A stretch of DNA of 64,000 nucleotides from Casuarius casuarius (lineage: Eukaryota; Chordata; Aves; Casuariiformes; Casuariidae): positions 828,939 to 892,938 of the forward strand of contig PTFA01000086.1 in assembly GCA_003342895.1 (NCBI GenBank). The letters run 5' to 3'. Below, in pieces: positions 20,001 through 31,760 of the stretch. The position numbers and the translations under genes are program-made. Numbering within the stretch: position 1 is the first letter of the stretch; every line of letters starts with the position of its first letter. The notes under the pieces were generated by a model. It did no database searches and was not told the origin of the DNA. It was given only the letters and a program-made list of their open reading frames with translations.

Positions 20001-21119
20001 TTTGTATAGCTATACAGACACATCACCACAACACTTTCAATGCCCACAGGTGGAAGTTAATGTTAAATTACAAGGGTATGGAAGTTAGCAGCTCCATATT
20101 AATTCTCTGTGTAAGGTTGTGCTTCCAGAAGATGCCAAATCCAGTTTTAAGGCATCTGGATGCCAGATGAACAATTTCATGTGCACGTTGGTGTCAATTC
20201 TCTCTGCTGGTCCAATATATACGTACTTTTTAAAGGGATGAATTGGCCATGGCACTGGTGGACTCTGCACTGCAGCAGGACAAAGCACCACGCTGGTATA
20301 CGTGCCACCTCGTGCACCATCTCAGCAGGGCTGGCCATGACCTCGCACTCCTGACGCCCATCGGGTGCGTGCTGCTGGGTGCTGCGGCAGTGCCCGGATT
20401 TGCTTACAGTGAACACGGCCTGAGGCTGCGTCTCCATGGGCAGCTGAACCAACCCACGGCTCGCTAGTGCCAAAGGGGAGGGATGTTTCTTCTCTCACCT
20501 ATTCCTTGCCCGTTTTGTGCTCCCAGCAGCATGATGCAGACCCTGGCGTTTGTTGGCCCCTTCCATACCCTGGTTTTGTTGCATAAATTTTCTGCCAGAT
20601 TAGTGACTTGAAGTGGCCCATGGAGGGTTTGCACAGAGATTTGGCACCGAGCTGCTCACTTGAGCCTTTGCTCCCACTTACTCCACAGCAACGCTGTTTT
20701 TACATGTGAGCCAATGAGGCCGTTACCGTGTATTTCCCTCTCCCGTTACCTTCCTCTTTAGTTAGAAGGGGAGGTTGTTTCTAAAACTTCGCTTTTTTAA
20801 CAAACCTGTCAGCAGGCCACAAGCCCTGCTGTGAAATCCCTTGGGTAGGGAGTGCTTCTCGTGGGAAATGGGGGAATTGCTCCTGCTCCCTGGCAGCCCC
20901 TGCGAGGCCCTGGGAGCCAGTGGCTCAGCCCTGCCTGCTGTAGGTTCAAGCCATTTTCCCATGAGAGACCGATAAAAGGGAGGCAATGGGCCCTTCTGAG
21001 CCAATTTCGTTATTCCTAGTTTTTATAAGCTGGTTCTGATATCGTGGCATTGGTTGGAAATACCTGGCCTTAAAAACAGTCATTTCTAAGCTTTTGCATT
21101 TATGAAAACTTTCTTCCCG

Positions 21120-21440
21120 GTGCAAGCGGGGCCAGAAGCACCGCTTTGAGCCGGCAGCCGAGGCCGAGACAGAGCGGGACATTAGCGACAGTTGAGGCGC
21201 CCACTCAGCCCTCTGCATCTCACTGGGGGGCTTTTAAATGCAGATGCCGCCGAGCGATGGCAGCCCCCGCCCCTCGGAATGGCCATCGTGTGTCATTGAC
21301 GTTTATTGTGAAATATTCCGAGTTGTTAATTAGGCAATAATGACCAATGGAGAGGGCATTTCCTGGCTGTTAACCGGAGTCTCCTGACCTCAAGGGCAGT
21401 ATCAGTCACCCAGGAATTATTAAAACATGGAGGAGGAGGA
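21120..21440. promoter_or_regulatory. Candidate conserved enhancer 1
   Basis: Compact mix of a GC-rich head and an AT-rich tail with dense factor-like sites: TGACGT next to TTTATTG, TTAATTAGGCAATAATG, CCAAT and TAATTA-like cores. The pattern resembles deeply conserved developmental non-coding elements and differs from flanking DNA. It lies about 11 kb upstream of TFAP2C. Motif-based inference only. Confidence 0.35.
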
Positions 21441-21589
21441 GGAAAGCAGGCCGAGCAGAGCAAAACCCTTACCTTTTAAGGTGGCAAGTGCTTTCCCGTT
21501 GCACAACCTGTGCCTTACCTGGGCCCGGGCTCGGCGCTGCCGCTTGCTCCAGCACTCTGGACTCTGCTCCTCTTCCAGCTACTTTCATT

Positions 21590-21905
21590 TCCCAGTTAAT
21601 CTCTGTGATTGAGAAGAAATGGGACATTAAATATTCAAGGATTATCTTTTTTTTTTTTTGGTTAAAATGTGAAGACGCAATTAGCAATAAAGCGGGCTCC
21701 TGCTGGGCCTGTGTGTACTAATCCCTCCCCACTTCTAAAGGGGAGATTTACACCTACTCCGCCGGTTTAAAATTGGGACCTTTCTCCCATTTCGCCCGGT
21801 GCTTGCTCGGCTCTCCCTTGCAGGTGGCTGCATTTCGGTACAATGGACTCTCCGGGTTAATTAAACTAATGCGAATTACTGTATTTCCTAAGGGGTGACC
21901 GTATG
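21590..21905. promoter_or_regulatory. Candidate conserved enhancer 2
   Basis: Homeodomain-type and POU-type AT cores (CAATTAGCAATAAAG; GGGTTAATTAAACTAATG; GCGAATTACTG) separated by GC segments, adjacent to the previous block. Possibly one composite element with it. Inferred from motif density. Confidence 0.3.
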
Positions 21906-22419
21906 AAATACCGTGTTTGTGCTCCTTCAGAGAGAAGCACCCAAGTGCAAACTACCTCTGGTTAGAGTATTGCCAGCAATACCTTAACCTCTTCAGTCTG
22001 GCCTTGGGCCAGAGCTCTCTGGCCTTGTCTGAAGGACAAGTAGTAACAAAAATTAACATCCCCATGCCCTACTTATCCACACAGAATTGGGCAAATAAAC
22101 ACCACTTCAAATATTACTTATAAGTGCCTCCGAGTGAAAGAGGAGCCAGAAGGGAGTGCAGAACCAGTCAAACTGAAATGGGGCGGGTGGGACCCTCCCC
22201 GGGTGGGACCCCCCCCCCACCTCGCTTTTCCTTGCAGGGATGTTGCTGTTGCTGCCTGGGTGGTGGCCCAGTCACCTTTATTGATCCATGAGTCAACAAC
22301 TCATCCACCCCCAAAAGGCGAGAAGCCTGACCTTGCCACTAGTAATTTTTCTCTCTCCCTTCTCCAAACCCTGCATATTTTTCTTCCAAATTTTTCCAGG
22401 CAAATCCCCTTATGATTGC

Positions 22420-22760
22420 ACCTTAGCAAATGCAGAAATTACAAATAAAAGAAACAAGAAATGCTTATGAGAATGTGTGCAATTATTAAAGGTAGACACT
22501 GTAGTTGCTATACGGTTTGCTCAGGTATGGAATTACCCAGAATGATTTCTCAGTTCCTGGAAGACTCCATAAATGACCACTCTGATTCCTCTTCAGATTC
22601 ATGTTCTCTGCTAAGCGATCACGCATGGATTATTAAGGACTAGACAGGGTGCTTTAATTCACATCCTTAATCCAAAGCAATTTGCATGGCTAAGATCAGC
22701 TTTGGCTAAAGAAACTGCGGTGAGAAATGCTGATACGGAGGAGACTGCCAGGTTAAGAGC
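22420..22760. promoter_or_regulatory. Candidate conserved enhancer 3
   Basis: Contains GGATTATTAAGGAC, CTTTAATTCACATCCTTAAT and an ATTTGCAT octamer (in CAATTTGCATGGC) within about 70 bases, a dense cluster of OTX/PITX-, homeodomain- and POU-like sites. Motif-based inference. Confidence 0.3.
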
Positions 22761-23199
22761 TCTGAATGTTCATCCTTTTGGAAAAGCTCTGCCCAAAGAT
22801 TGCAGCCTTTTTGGTTGACCTATCCTTGGCAGATCTGCAAGTAGATAAGAATTGCTGTGCCCTTCTAGAAGGAGACAGCAAGGCCGTACAGAAAGTGGAG
22901 TCAGTCCTTCGCAGCCTTGGTGAGAACAAGACTACAGCCCCGGGTCCTATGGCCCTGTCAGCTCCGTCCTGGAGCCTTGGCTGGAACTTACCTGCACTTT
23001 ATCCATCCTCCCAAACCCAGCAAAAATCTGAGGCAAAGCGAGATGCAGGGAAAGCCTCACCTCTGCTCCAAACTAAGCAAGTTAGTGCCGGGTACCATGA
23101 GACCTCCTTTCCAGAGGACAGCCACGCAATTCTTCCTAGAAAGTTTTCCCTCAACTGGTAGCCAGATATAATACTGAAAAATTACCCCGGTCAAGCAAA

Positions 23200-26100
23200 T
23201 AACATTTTTACGTAGTACTTGCTATTCCTTTTCCCCTAACGGATGTGGAGATCTGCCCGCACAGTGCATGCCTCCAGCTGTGCTTTCTCATTGGGCTGAA
23301 ACACAGCGCACCGGCGGGCTTAATACCGGTTTAATACCACGTTCAAATGATCCGTCAGAGCATTAACCCCGGATCCACACGCGACTCAGGGTCTTCCTCT
23401 CCTTTCCTGTCCAGTTTCATCTCCCTTTCTCAGAAAAAGCAGGTAAATCCTGTTATCCTGCCTGGTGAACCCTGATTATTAACTGTGATTTTTCAAGCTG
23501 ATCATGATGTGTCGTCCCCAGGAGTAGTAGAATATGAGTGGCTCTTCTGGAACACTGCTTGGAGAACAAAATTCGCTTTTTTTCCCCAGGTGATATTATT
23601 CCTTTGGGTGGGTGTGTTAAACCAGCAACACCAGCGGGGGAATGAAAAGACCTGTTATACTCTGTTGCAAGGAGGTTCTCCCATTCTTCGTGCGAAACAT
23701 AAAGCACTTGAAACACATACGGAATCATACAAAGCAGGATTTATATGCAGCCTAGATTGATGAGCTATGTTATGCTACCCCTTAAAAAAATCACAAAGTG
23801 ATCCACACCCAGTGCAAACCAGAGAGGAATAAAGGCTTTTAACAGACAGTTGCTGCTTGTGAATTCTTTAAAAAATATTCCATCCTGTCTCTACAAAAGG
23901 TTGGTGAGGAATTTACAAACATCCTAATCCCCCTCTAATCCCTTAAAATGCCGAGCTCTGATCGCACATGCTGTTTTGTGATTACGTGTCTTCAAGGGCT
24001 TGTTTGGATACTTATTAAGAGATACCAACTCACTTTTGTCATAGAAAGCCCAGATTGCTTGATATGTTTTGGTTGCATTTTACATTCTTACATCACATTT
24101 ACATTTTACATTCAACATCAGTGCGGTTTGAGGCTTGGAAACGCAACTTGCCCTGTCTCATGCCACTGGCACAGCGCTTTGGGACAACCAGAGCTCTTTC
24201 TCATGGCTGAGGCAAGGTACTCCATGTTTTTTGGAGACCCAAGAAGTCATCAACGGGAGGAAGCAGTGTTACAGCTCTGGGTTGATGTGAAATAATTTGA
24301 AAAGGGGGACACGCTGCAGGCCCACCAGGACTGACTGCACCAGGCCTGAGGAGTCGGGGTCCCCAGCTCTGCTCCTAATGCCCGGGAGTGTGAGCTTCAG
24401 CAAAATGCTCCTCGCCTTTCTGCCTGTTTCTTCTCCTTTACAGGTGGGGGAAACAATGGCTCATCTAATTTTTGAAAGCATTTTGGGACCTGTATATGAA
24501 AAGCTCTAGAGAAATGCACAGCATATTATTACAGTGCTTGGCAATGCCTTCAGCAAGCACTTAATGGAGACTACGGCTGTTTTAAGTTGTGTGTGATATT
24601 TCTATGTGCACAGATAACCAGGGCAGAGCCAGCTCTTAACTGCTCATATGTGTTTAATTAGAGCTGCATTTTTAATCCTTTTAATTTGTATCTCTTTCTT
24701 AATAACCTCAGCTTGGCAAAGGTTGAAAAGGAGTAAGTTTCATTGGAATATTGGGTAAAACTTGGTAACAGCAGAGCAGATTGTTTAGCAAAGAGGTTAC
24801 AGCATGTTCTTTAAAGATTATGGGTAACAGTTTGGCTCCATTAAACTCTGTAGCAAGCTAAGCCTAGGTTTTTGCCCTTTGAAAATCCTTTTAGAGAAGC
24901 TTAATAAAAATACATTGGAGTACAGTATATTATACAAGCTTGCTCTGGGAAGTTTATCAGTGGGGCTTTCATTTGCCAAAAACGTGAAGACAAGTGAGAT
25001 CACAGCAATATCAATTAAAGTTTTTGCAGCACAGGTCTTAATGCAATCATGATACAAATTCGTGTTCAAGTTTTGCCCATAAGGAGCAAAAGTCATTGCA
25101 GACTACAGTAGCACCTACTGATGAAAGGAAAAGTCCTCAGAGAGTAAAAAAACTTACAAGAGTGCTCCAAGCTCAATTAACCAAAATAGTTTCAATAATC
25201 TACAGATCTTGAATCCAGAGCTAATAGTGAGGAATAAACCTATTCCTCAAGCACATGCTGCTTTGTTTCAGATAAATTTAAAACTTCATTTCTGAGTAAG
25301 ATTTCTATTGAATACTGTGCAACTTCAAAAGATGGGCAGAATAAAAATCAGTAGTTACTAGCTGTAAATATTGTCATGATTTTCACCCAGTGTACTAGTG
25401 GACCTCAGCCCCAAAGAATATAATAGCAAGAGACAATAGATTCCTCATCCAGATGGCTTCCGATTTGGAAGAAACAAAGCACAGAGATCACATAAAAATA
25501 TAGTGATTTTCGAAGTGTCATTTGAGATGTACTCTGTGGCCCAACCTGTTTCTTGACAGTTTTGCTGTGCTATCAAAATCCAATATTTTTGTGTTGAAAA
25601 TGACCGCGGTGAAGAATTGTCTGTGGCCCTCAGAAGACAACCACTCAAACTCCATTTAGAAGGCAAAGTTAGGTGCTTGCTGACTTTGGTGTATCCAACT
25701 CTTAGTGGAGATCACCTGTTTTTATCGTGGTGAATGCCGGGGGATCTCTAGACACTTTTCAGTGGGATCACTGTAGAGTGAACATAAGTTTCTTGCTTTT
25801 CTTTGTTATCATTCACAGGTCACTTGGCCATTGGCCATGAACCCCCGGGGCTGCTGTAACTGACTAAAAGCAGCAGTGTAGATTAAAAAAAGGTCAGGTG
25901 TAAAAGGAATGACTTAATTTGCGCTCTGGCAAATCACAGCATCCTTATCCTCAGGACAACTATCTTGCAGACAGCTACAATGCAAGCATACAGACAGCCT
26001 CATTTTCCATTTCTGGAGATGTAAGAAGATAGCCCAGTTCGTAACTAATGCTCAACTTCTGCTGTTACTACCCAAGTCATTGCAATGAAAATACCTATTA

Positions 26101-29100
26101 GGCGCTCACAACTCTTTCACTTTTGATAAGATTCAGTTTGAATTCTGGTTCCAGCTGCAGAAGGTTTGATATGACTTTCAGACAGCATTCCTTGCCCTGT
26201 GAGTGCTGATTCCTACACTTAAATTAAATATGAAGGCATGTCTCTGCATGAAACTTGTTGCAGCTGTTGCATATCTGCATTAAGTGAACTTCAACAGTGG
26301 TTGTGTGAGCAGCGTGTCTGCACTACTTTGATTCTTTCTGACTACTCCAATTTTGCCTCAGATTGTTGTGGCCACATAGCACTGGGATGTTTTGAAAGCA
26401 ATAATCGGTGCTCTGGTCAAACTTCTTGCTCAACATTGCTCCGTGTTTGTGCTGTCCGTGTTTGATGGGATATTTCATGCTGTGTATTATGTGCTACTTC
26501 CCAGAAGGCATCAGAGTTCTCAGACCAAATTATATAGTTTTCAAAACTCCTTTTGTTCATCCCACCACTCAGTTGTTTTCACATGGATCATTTTCTAACA
26601 CTGTTGAAGAGCAAGGGTAATCCTTGTGATCACGAAATGCCACCGTCCTAGAAAAGCACACAAAGCTTACCACACCGGTGGAGAGTTGCAATGTCTCAGT
26701 GCAGATGGACATCAGGCTATTGTCATTTGCAAATACATCACTTCCAGTTCTGCTGGACAATAGCTAACTAATGCCATACTGAGAGCTCAGCTTCCAAGGA
26801 GAACCTGTTGTCAAAGAGCTGCTGCTGTTCCTTGGGGCCCATGAGGGCAAACAGCCAGAAAGTTCCGAATTTCTGTGATGGGGCTTTTTAATTTGTGTTA
26901 GAGCCCCTGATAAGACCCATGAATATTTTTTCATGAGGTACCAGCTGTCACCATTCATCACGTGTGAGGAACAGACTTGTTTGGTCACAGAAGGTCTAGC
27001 TAACCATGGGACAGGATACATCAGCAGTAACATGGGAAGCAGAAGAGAGTCCATGATGCCAAGATACTTAGAGACTCAGAGGGGGGTTTTCACAGTGAGA
27101 TGTACAACTACACGTAGGGCCAAAGAACATGCTTTCTTTGAAGGAATTAACGCATGTGGTGCAATCCTATCTGACGTATGTGTGCAAGGGTGCAAAGTAC
27201 AGTGCAATGGACACAGTACTTCCAAGGTTACACACTTGCATGTGCAGGAAGGTCCAAATTGTTTTCTGCCTTTCAAGGCCTAGATGGTGGCAGACTCTGA
27301 TCCTGGAGTGAAAGGGTGAAGGGAATAGCCTAGATTTTCCTATTCTGATTGTTCCACAGTGAGGAAAAAATCCATCTCAGGCACAGCTGTAATGAGGAGT
27401 GCATCCCAAAGCGAAGCGGTATCCCCTGCAGAGCTAAAACTAACAGCACCGTGAGCTGACACTCCACCATACCAAGCGGTCACACCTAAGGACCTGACTG
27501 TCACTGCACCCTTTCTGCTGCTCTCCTCTTCAGCTGTATTTCCACAATATTTACTGCAACTATCTATCCTTGTTAGTGATGCAGACAATTTCTTTGGCTA
27601 CATCCCTCCCTTCCTTTTCTAGCAATATTGATTGGATGGGCATTCAAACCAACAGCATTGACTACATCTGAGTCAGAGCACTATGGCAGCTGTTGGGGAA
27701 CAAATACAAGAGGATGACATCTACACACTGGCCCTGCCAATAGCGATAAAACACTGTCTTGTCTTAGTTTTTGAATATTTTTCCTCAAAAAAAAAAAAAA
27801 AAAAAATCACGAATAGTAACCCAGTGCTGAGTGCTGGAATACTTCACAGACACAGCCCAAATTCTCCTGCTAACAGCAAATTTTGCAAACTTCCCCAAGA
27901 TTTGACCAGAAACTGTAAAGACCTGCATCTGACTGTGCACCACCTCTACCTGGAGCGGCGGCATGGCCTCAGGACCGCCTCAGCACAGGGGAAGGTGCAC
28001 AGAGCACACCCAGACCCTCCAGCCAGCTGGGGCAGAACCAGCACGGGAAGGGATCTGCAGGCGCTCTTCAGCTCTAAGATATACACGCGTTCCTGTTTTA
28101 CTGCCAAGTCACCAGCTGAAGCCATTTCCAAAACAGGCTGAATAACACACATTGAAATACCAAAGAGTTCACAAAACGTACCGCTTGCAGATACAAATGT
28201 CTTCAAAGAACACAAATTAACCTACAGTGCCGTGAATAGAGGTAGTCCTGGCCAAACTACAGTTCTGCTTTCAATGGCAACGTGGCTTCCACCAGGATGG
28301 CACCAGGATGGCTTGCTAGAAACAACTGATCTGCCAGCGCTGCTCTAGGCAGCTGGTACCCACCGGAAAGCTGCTTGTTCGGACCTCTAACGCCAACGGA
28401 AGATAGGACCAAAGTTTACCAGGCTGCACCATGACCAGCTGTGTTTCATGCACTCAGCATGAAGGAGCATGAAAAAAGACAGACCAAGCACCTCCCTAAC
28501 ACCCTACTGCCTGGAATAGTCTGAAATCCTACTCCGATGCCAACAGTTCTAGCAGGATGCCAACCTTGCAAGCGTTGTGCCATCTTCTTAAAAAAATTGT
28601 TCTATGCCTTTGATATGTTAATTCTGTATAAGGCAAATTCTCCCATTAGAATATAGTCCATTCTGGTCTCCATGCAATCCGCACTATCCAGTTCAAAGTT
28701 AAATTAAATTCCCAACCTGTGTGAATGTTGCAATCACATTATGAAATCTGTAAATGTATTTTTAATGTCTTAATGCTGCTGTAGTTGAACAAGGCAAATA
28801 GCCTTGTTGCACTGCATTTGCTTTACACTTTTCTTAGATTCTCATGCACTAGTTAAATATTCACTCTGCAGTGTTTGCATTTCCAGTACTGCAAGACCCT
28901 AAAATAGAAGATGGTTTTTAAAATTCTAACTACAGGCAACTTGACTTGGGGATCTCTCTAAATCAAACATGAAGTACTAAACATTGCAAAGAGAGTTGCT
29001 GAAAACTTTTCAATGAAATAGAAGTGGCAGAAAATAGGATTTAAATCCTGAATGCACTGCTGTTTACAGTGGTTTTAGGTGGCGAGGGGACAAAATATTT

Positions 29101-31280
29101 TATTTCATTTTGACTTTGAGATGCACTAAAAAGCTAATTCCATCAGTAGCTCATTTTTACGAGAGAATTTTTGAATATAGTCGGAATGGCACAAGCAACG
29201 GGCCCAGCTCAACTATTTCGAATTAGCATTTTACAGAACGTTGCTTCAGGGAGTAGTTTGTGCTTTTCTTTCTGATTTGAAATAGAAAGAAGTTCTGAAG
29301 CACTGGAATTTTCTGTAGAAGAAATATTCTATTTTCTGACCAGCTCACTTTGAAAAATGAGTATATTAAACAATCAAATAAATCCTGCTGTTATCACTTG
29401 AGAGTCATCCTAGTAAAAGGCAGATGCTGTTTCTCCACTGCCTTCTCCCACTGGAGATGTTTTCCCCCTTTTTGCAGTCCATCTCTTTATTATTACTGCT
29501 ATTTCTCCCCTTATAATTAAGATGCATTCCCTGATGTTAAGAGTTCACCAACCACATACACATGAAAACTACTGAAAAAGAGGGAAAGAACAACAGAGAG
29601 AGTAGATTTATCCTGTGAGCAATCTTCAGGGCAGGCATCACAGCAAACTTGTGTGCTACCCAGCGTGCATGCAGGAGCACTGTCTGCATTCTGGACCCCT
29701 ATGTAACGCTATAACAACATCTATTTATTATTATATAGAGCTACGGGAAATTAATTCACATTTTTGCAGGTGACAGAAGGGAAAGCTTTAGCAATGCTAT
29801 TATTATCTAGAGCCAATTATTAAGCTTGAAAAATTGAAAGGACTTACAGCACAGTTAGGGAGTTTCAGAAACTTTGGGCAGCAGCGAAAGCAAACAAGAA
29901 GGTTTAAAAGGGAAGAAGTTCAGCTTTGGATCTGCAAAGATGTCTCACTGGGACGTGCAAAGCAGCAGGGACAGGGACAACGCAGTCACTGCTTTACAAA
30001 TAGTCACCATTCAACTGGCAGCATCCATAGCGCAGCGCACATCTGCTCCGCGAGCACACGCTTTGAGCGTGTCCTGACGTTTCGCTCAAATCCTTCACTC
30101 CCCGACTATGGAAGGGTTCCCTCTGCTTTTACATGCTTCTCTCCTTCTCCTGTAACTTCACAATTACTGGCTTCAACTGCAGCCTTTCTCTGGGCTGTAC
30201 TTTTGGTGCCACCACGTGGATAATGCGTCCAAGTGCAGCTCATATGCATTCACTACGATATTTTGTTACAAAACCAGAGAGAAGGAAAAAAAAAAGTCCT
30301 AAGGAACAGATACGCTTTAGTGACTCAAAGTACCGAGTTTTTGACTCAGCAAGTCATATCTCAGTTTGCAGCAGACGCATACTAGATGCGTCTAGATACT
30401 AGATCTAACATACTTGGTGTGTGTGACTAAATCTTCACCCATTCAGTCAAATTCCCATTCTTGTTTGCGCTTTTTAAACACAGGAATGCTAAGATGGCTC
30501 TGACTATCGACCTTGCTCTTTGCAGCTGGCTGCAGACGCTACAGCTAGTCCAACAAGTATGCTCGAAACTGTTTAATGATTCCTTAAAGAATGGAAACAT
30601 GCAAACCAAATGAGCTATGAGTAGCAAAAATCTCAATGGGGAAGTAAATGGCTACAACTTAAGAGATCCAACCAGCCCAGCACGCAGGCTGCTGACCACA
30701 ATTCCAAGGCAAGCAGATTCGATTTCACTGAATTAAGCAGGAGCGCTTGTTCAATATGAGGAAAGCAGAGAAAAAATGTCCTTGGAGAAACAAATCCTGC
30801 TGTGCTGGATCAGTTCCATGGACTAACTAATCTGGGATTGTCTCAGGAATCACATCAAATATCTCAAAGAAAGGTGCAAGATACAGACCTCTCACCTCAT
30901 CCTCATCTCTGAGTGAGAGATGTTAAGGAAAACATTAGCAGTAAAGCTACCTAGCTCTTATATATTCAGGTAGACACTATGAAAGATTGAAGCTCAACTT
31001 TATAAGCTTGAACAGACAATGCAGTTTTAATGACTTGGTTTTCATCTTTGTTAATATGATTTATTGGTCTCAATCAGATCCCAGCAGGGAATAGGAGGGC
31101 CAGCTTCAAAGTACATTTACGGGCATGCTAAAACTACATGTAATCATATTAGGAACACCACGTTCTCATAAGAAACATCTAAAACAAAGCCTGACTGATA
31201 GCTGCTGCTCATGCAAGACTACAGGGCTCGAAGCAGCAGGAGGGCAGCGAGGACGTGGCACTCGCACCTGGATGTAAAAG
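23200..31280. other. Intergenic, no gene recognised
   Basis: Average-composition non-coding DNA. A poly(A) run lies at about 27788-27806 and an AT-rich ATTA-containing stretch at about 24640-24800. Several open frames of 90-150 residues lack recognisable domains or splice context and overlap frames on the other strand. Confidence 0.5.
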
Positions 31281-31290
31281 GGGAGTCGTT

Positions 31291-31306
31291 GGGGGGGGGG
31301 GGGGGG
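31291..31306 (+). repeat. 16-base poly(G) tract
   Basis: An uninterrupted run of 16 G. It could form a G-quadruplex, and is also a likely place for length error in the assembly. Confidence 0.95.
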
Positions 31307-31339
31307 TGAGAAGAGCCTGTGCATGTATTGCTGCGGTTG

Positions 31340-31760
31340 GCCTCAGTCAGTGCTAATAATCATTTCCATTCATAAGCATAAAAGAGTCAAGTATTCCCAC
31401 CCCCCCATTGCCATTTAAAAAGTATCTGACCTAATTATTACTATCCCTGTTGTGTAAATTCAGCACTTTGTCAGTCTGAATAAATGTACATTAGCCTTAA
31501 CATGAGTTAAACAAGTTTAAACAATGAAGCGAGCTTTATAAAGCTCCCTTGCTTTTTAGCTTATTTGACACCACACTAAAGAGCCCATTTAGACTACAGA
31601 GTTCAGCACATTTTGGGACCATTAAATATCCAGGTTGAGACTAGATATTCTTTTTCTTTTTTTAATTTGTCCTACGAGTTTGCTAAAGTCAGCATAATTG
31701 AGCAATAAGCTGCTTTGCATTTCTTTAGCTTTGTAGGCAAGTTGAAGAAAGCTACACCCA
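31340..31760. promoter_or_regulatory. Candidate conserved enhancer 4
   Basis: AT-rich, sharply structured block with GCTAATAATCATTTCCATTC, CATAAGCATAAA, CTAATTATTACTATC, GAATAAATGTACATTAG and AAACAAGTTTAAACAATG motifs (homeodomain, SOX and FOX-like). It lies between TFAP2C and RTF2, about 21 kb upstream of TFAP2C. Function inferred from appearance. Confidence 0.3.

Noticed and set aside
22766..23161. 131-codon plus-strand open frame
   Set aside because: No recognisable homology, overlapping open frame in another phase, and no exon structure.
27683..28141. 152-codon plus-strand open frame
   Set aside because: Translates through a poly(A) run (poly-lysine) and has no recognisable domain.
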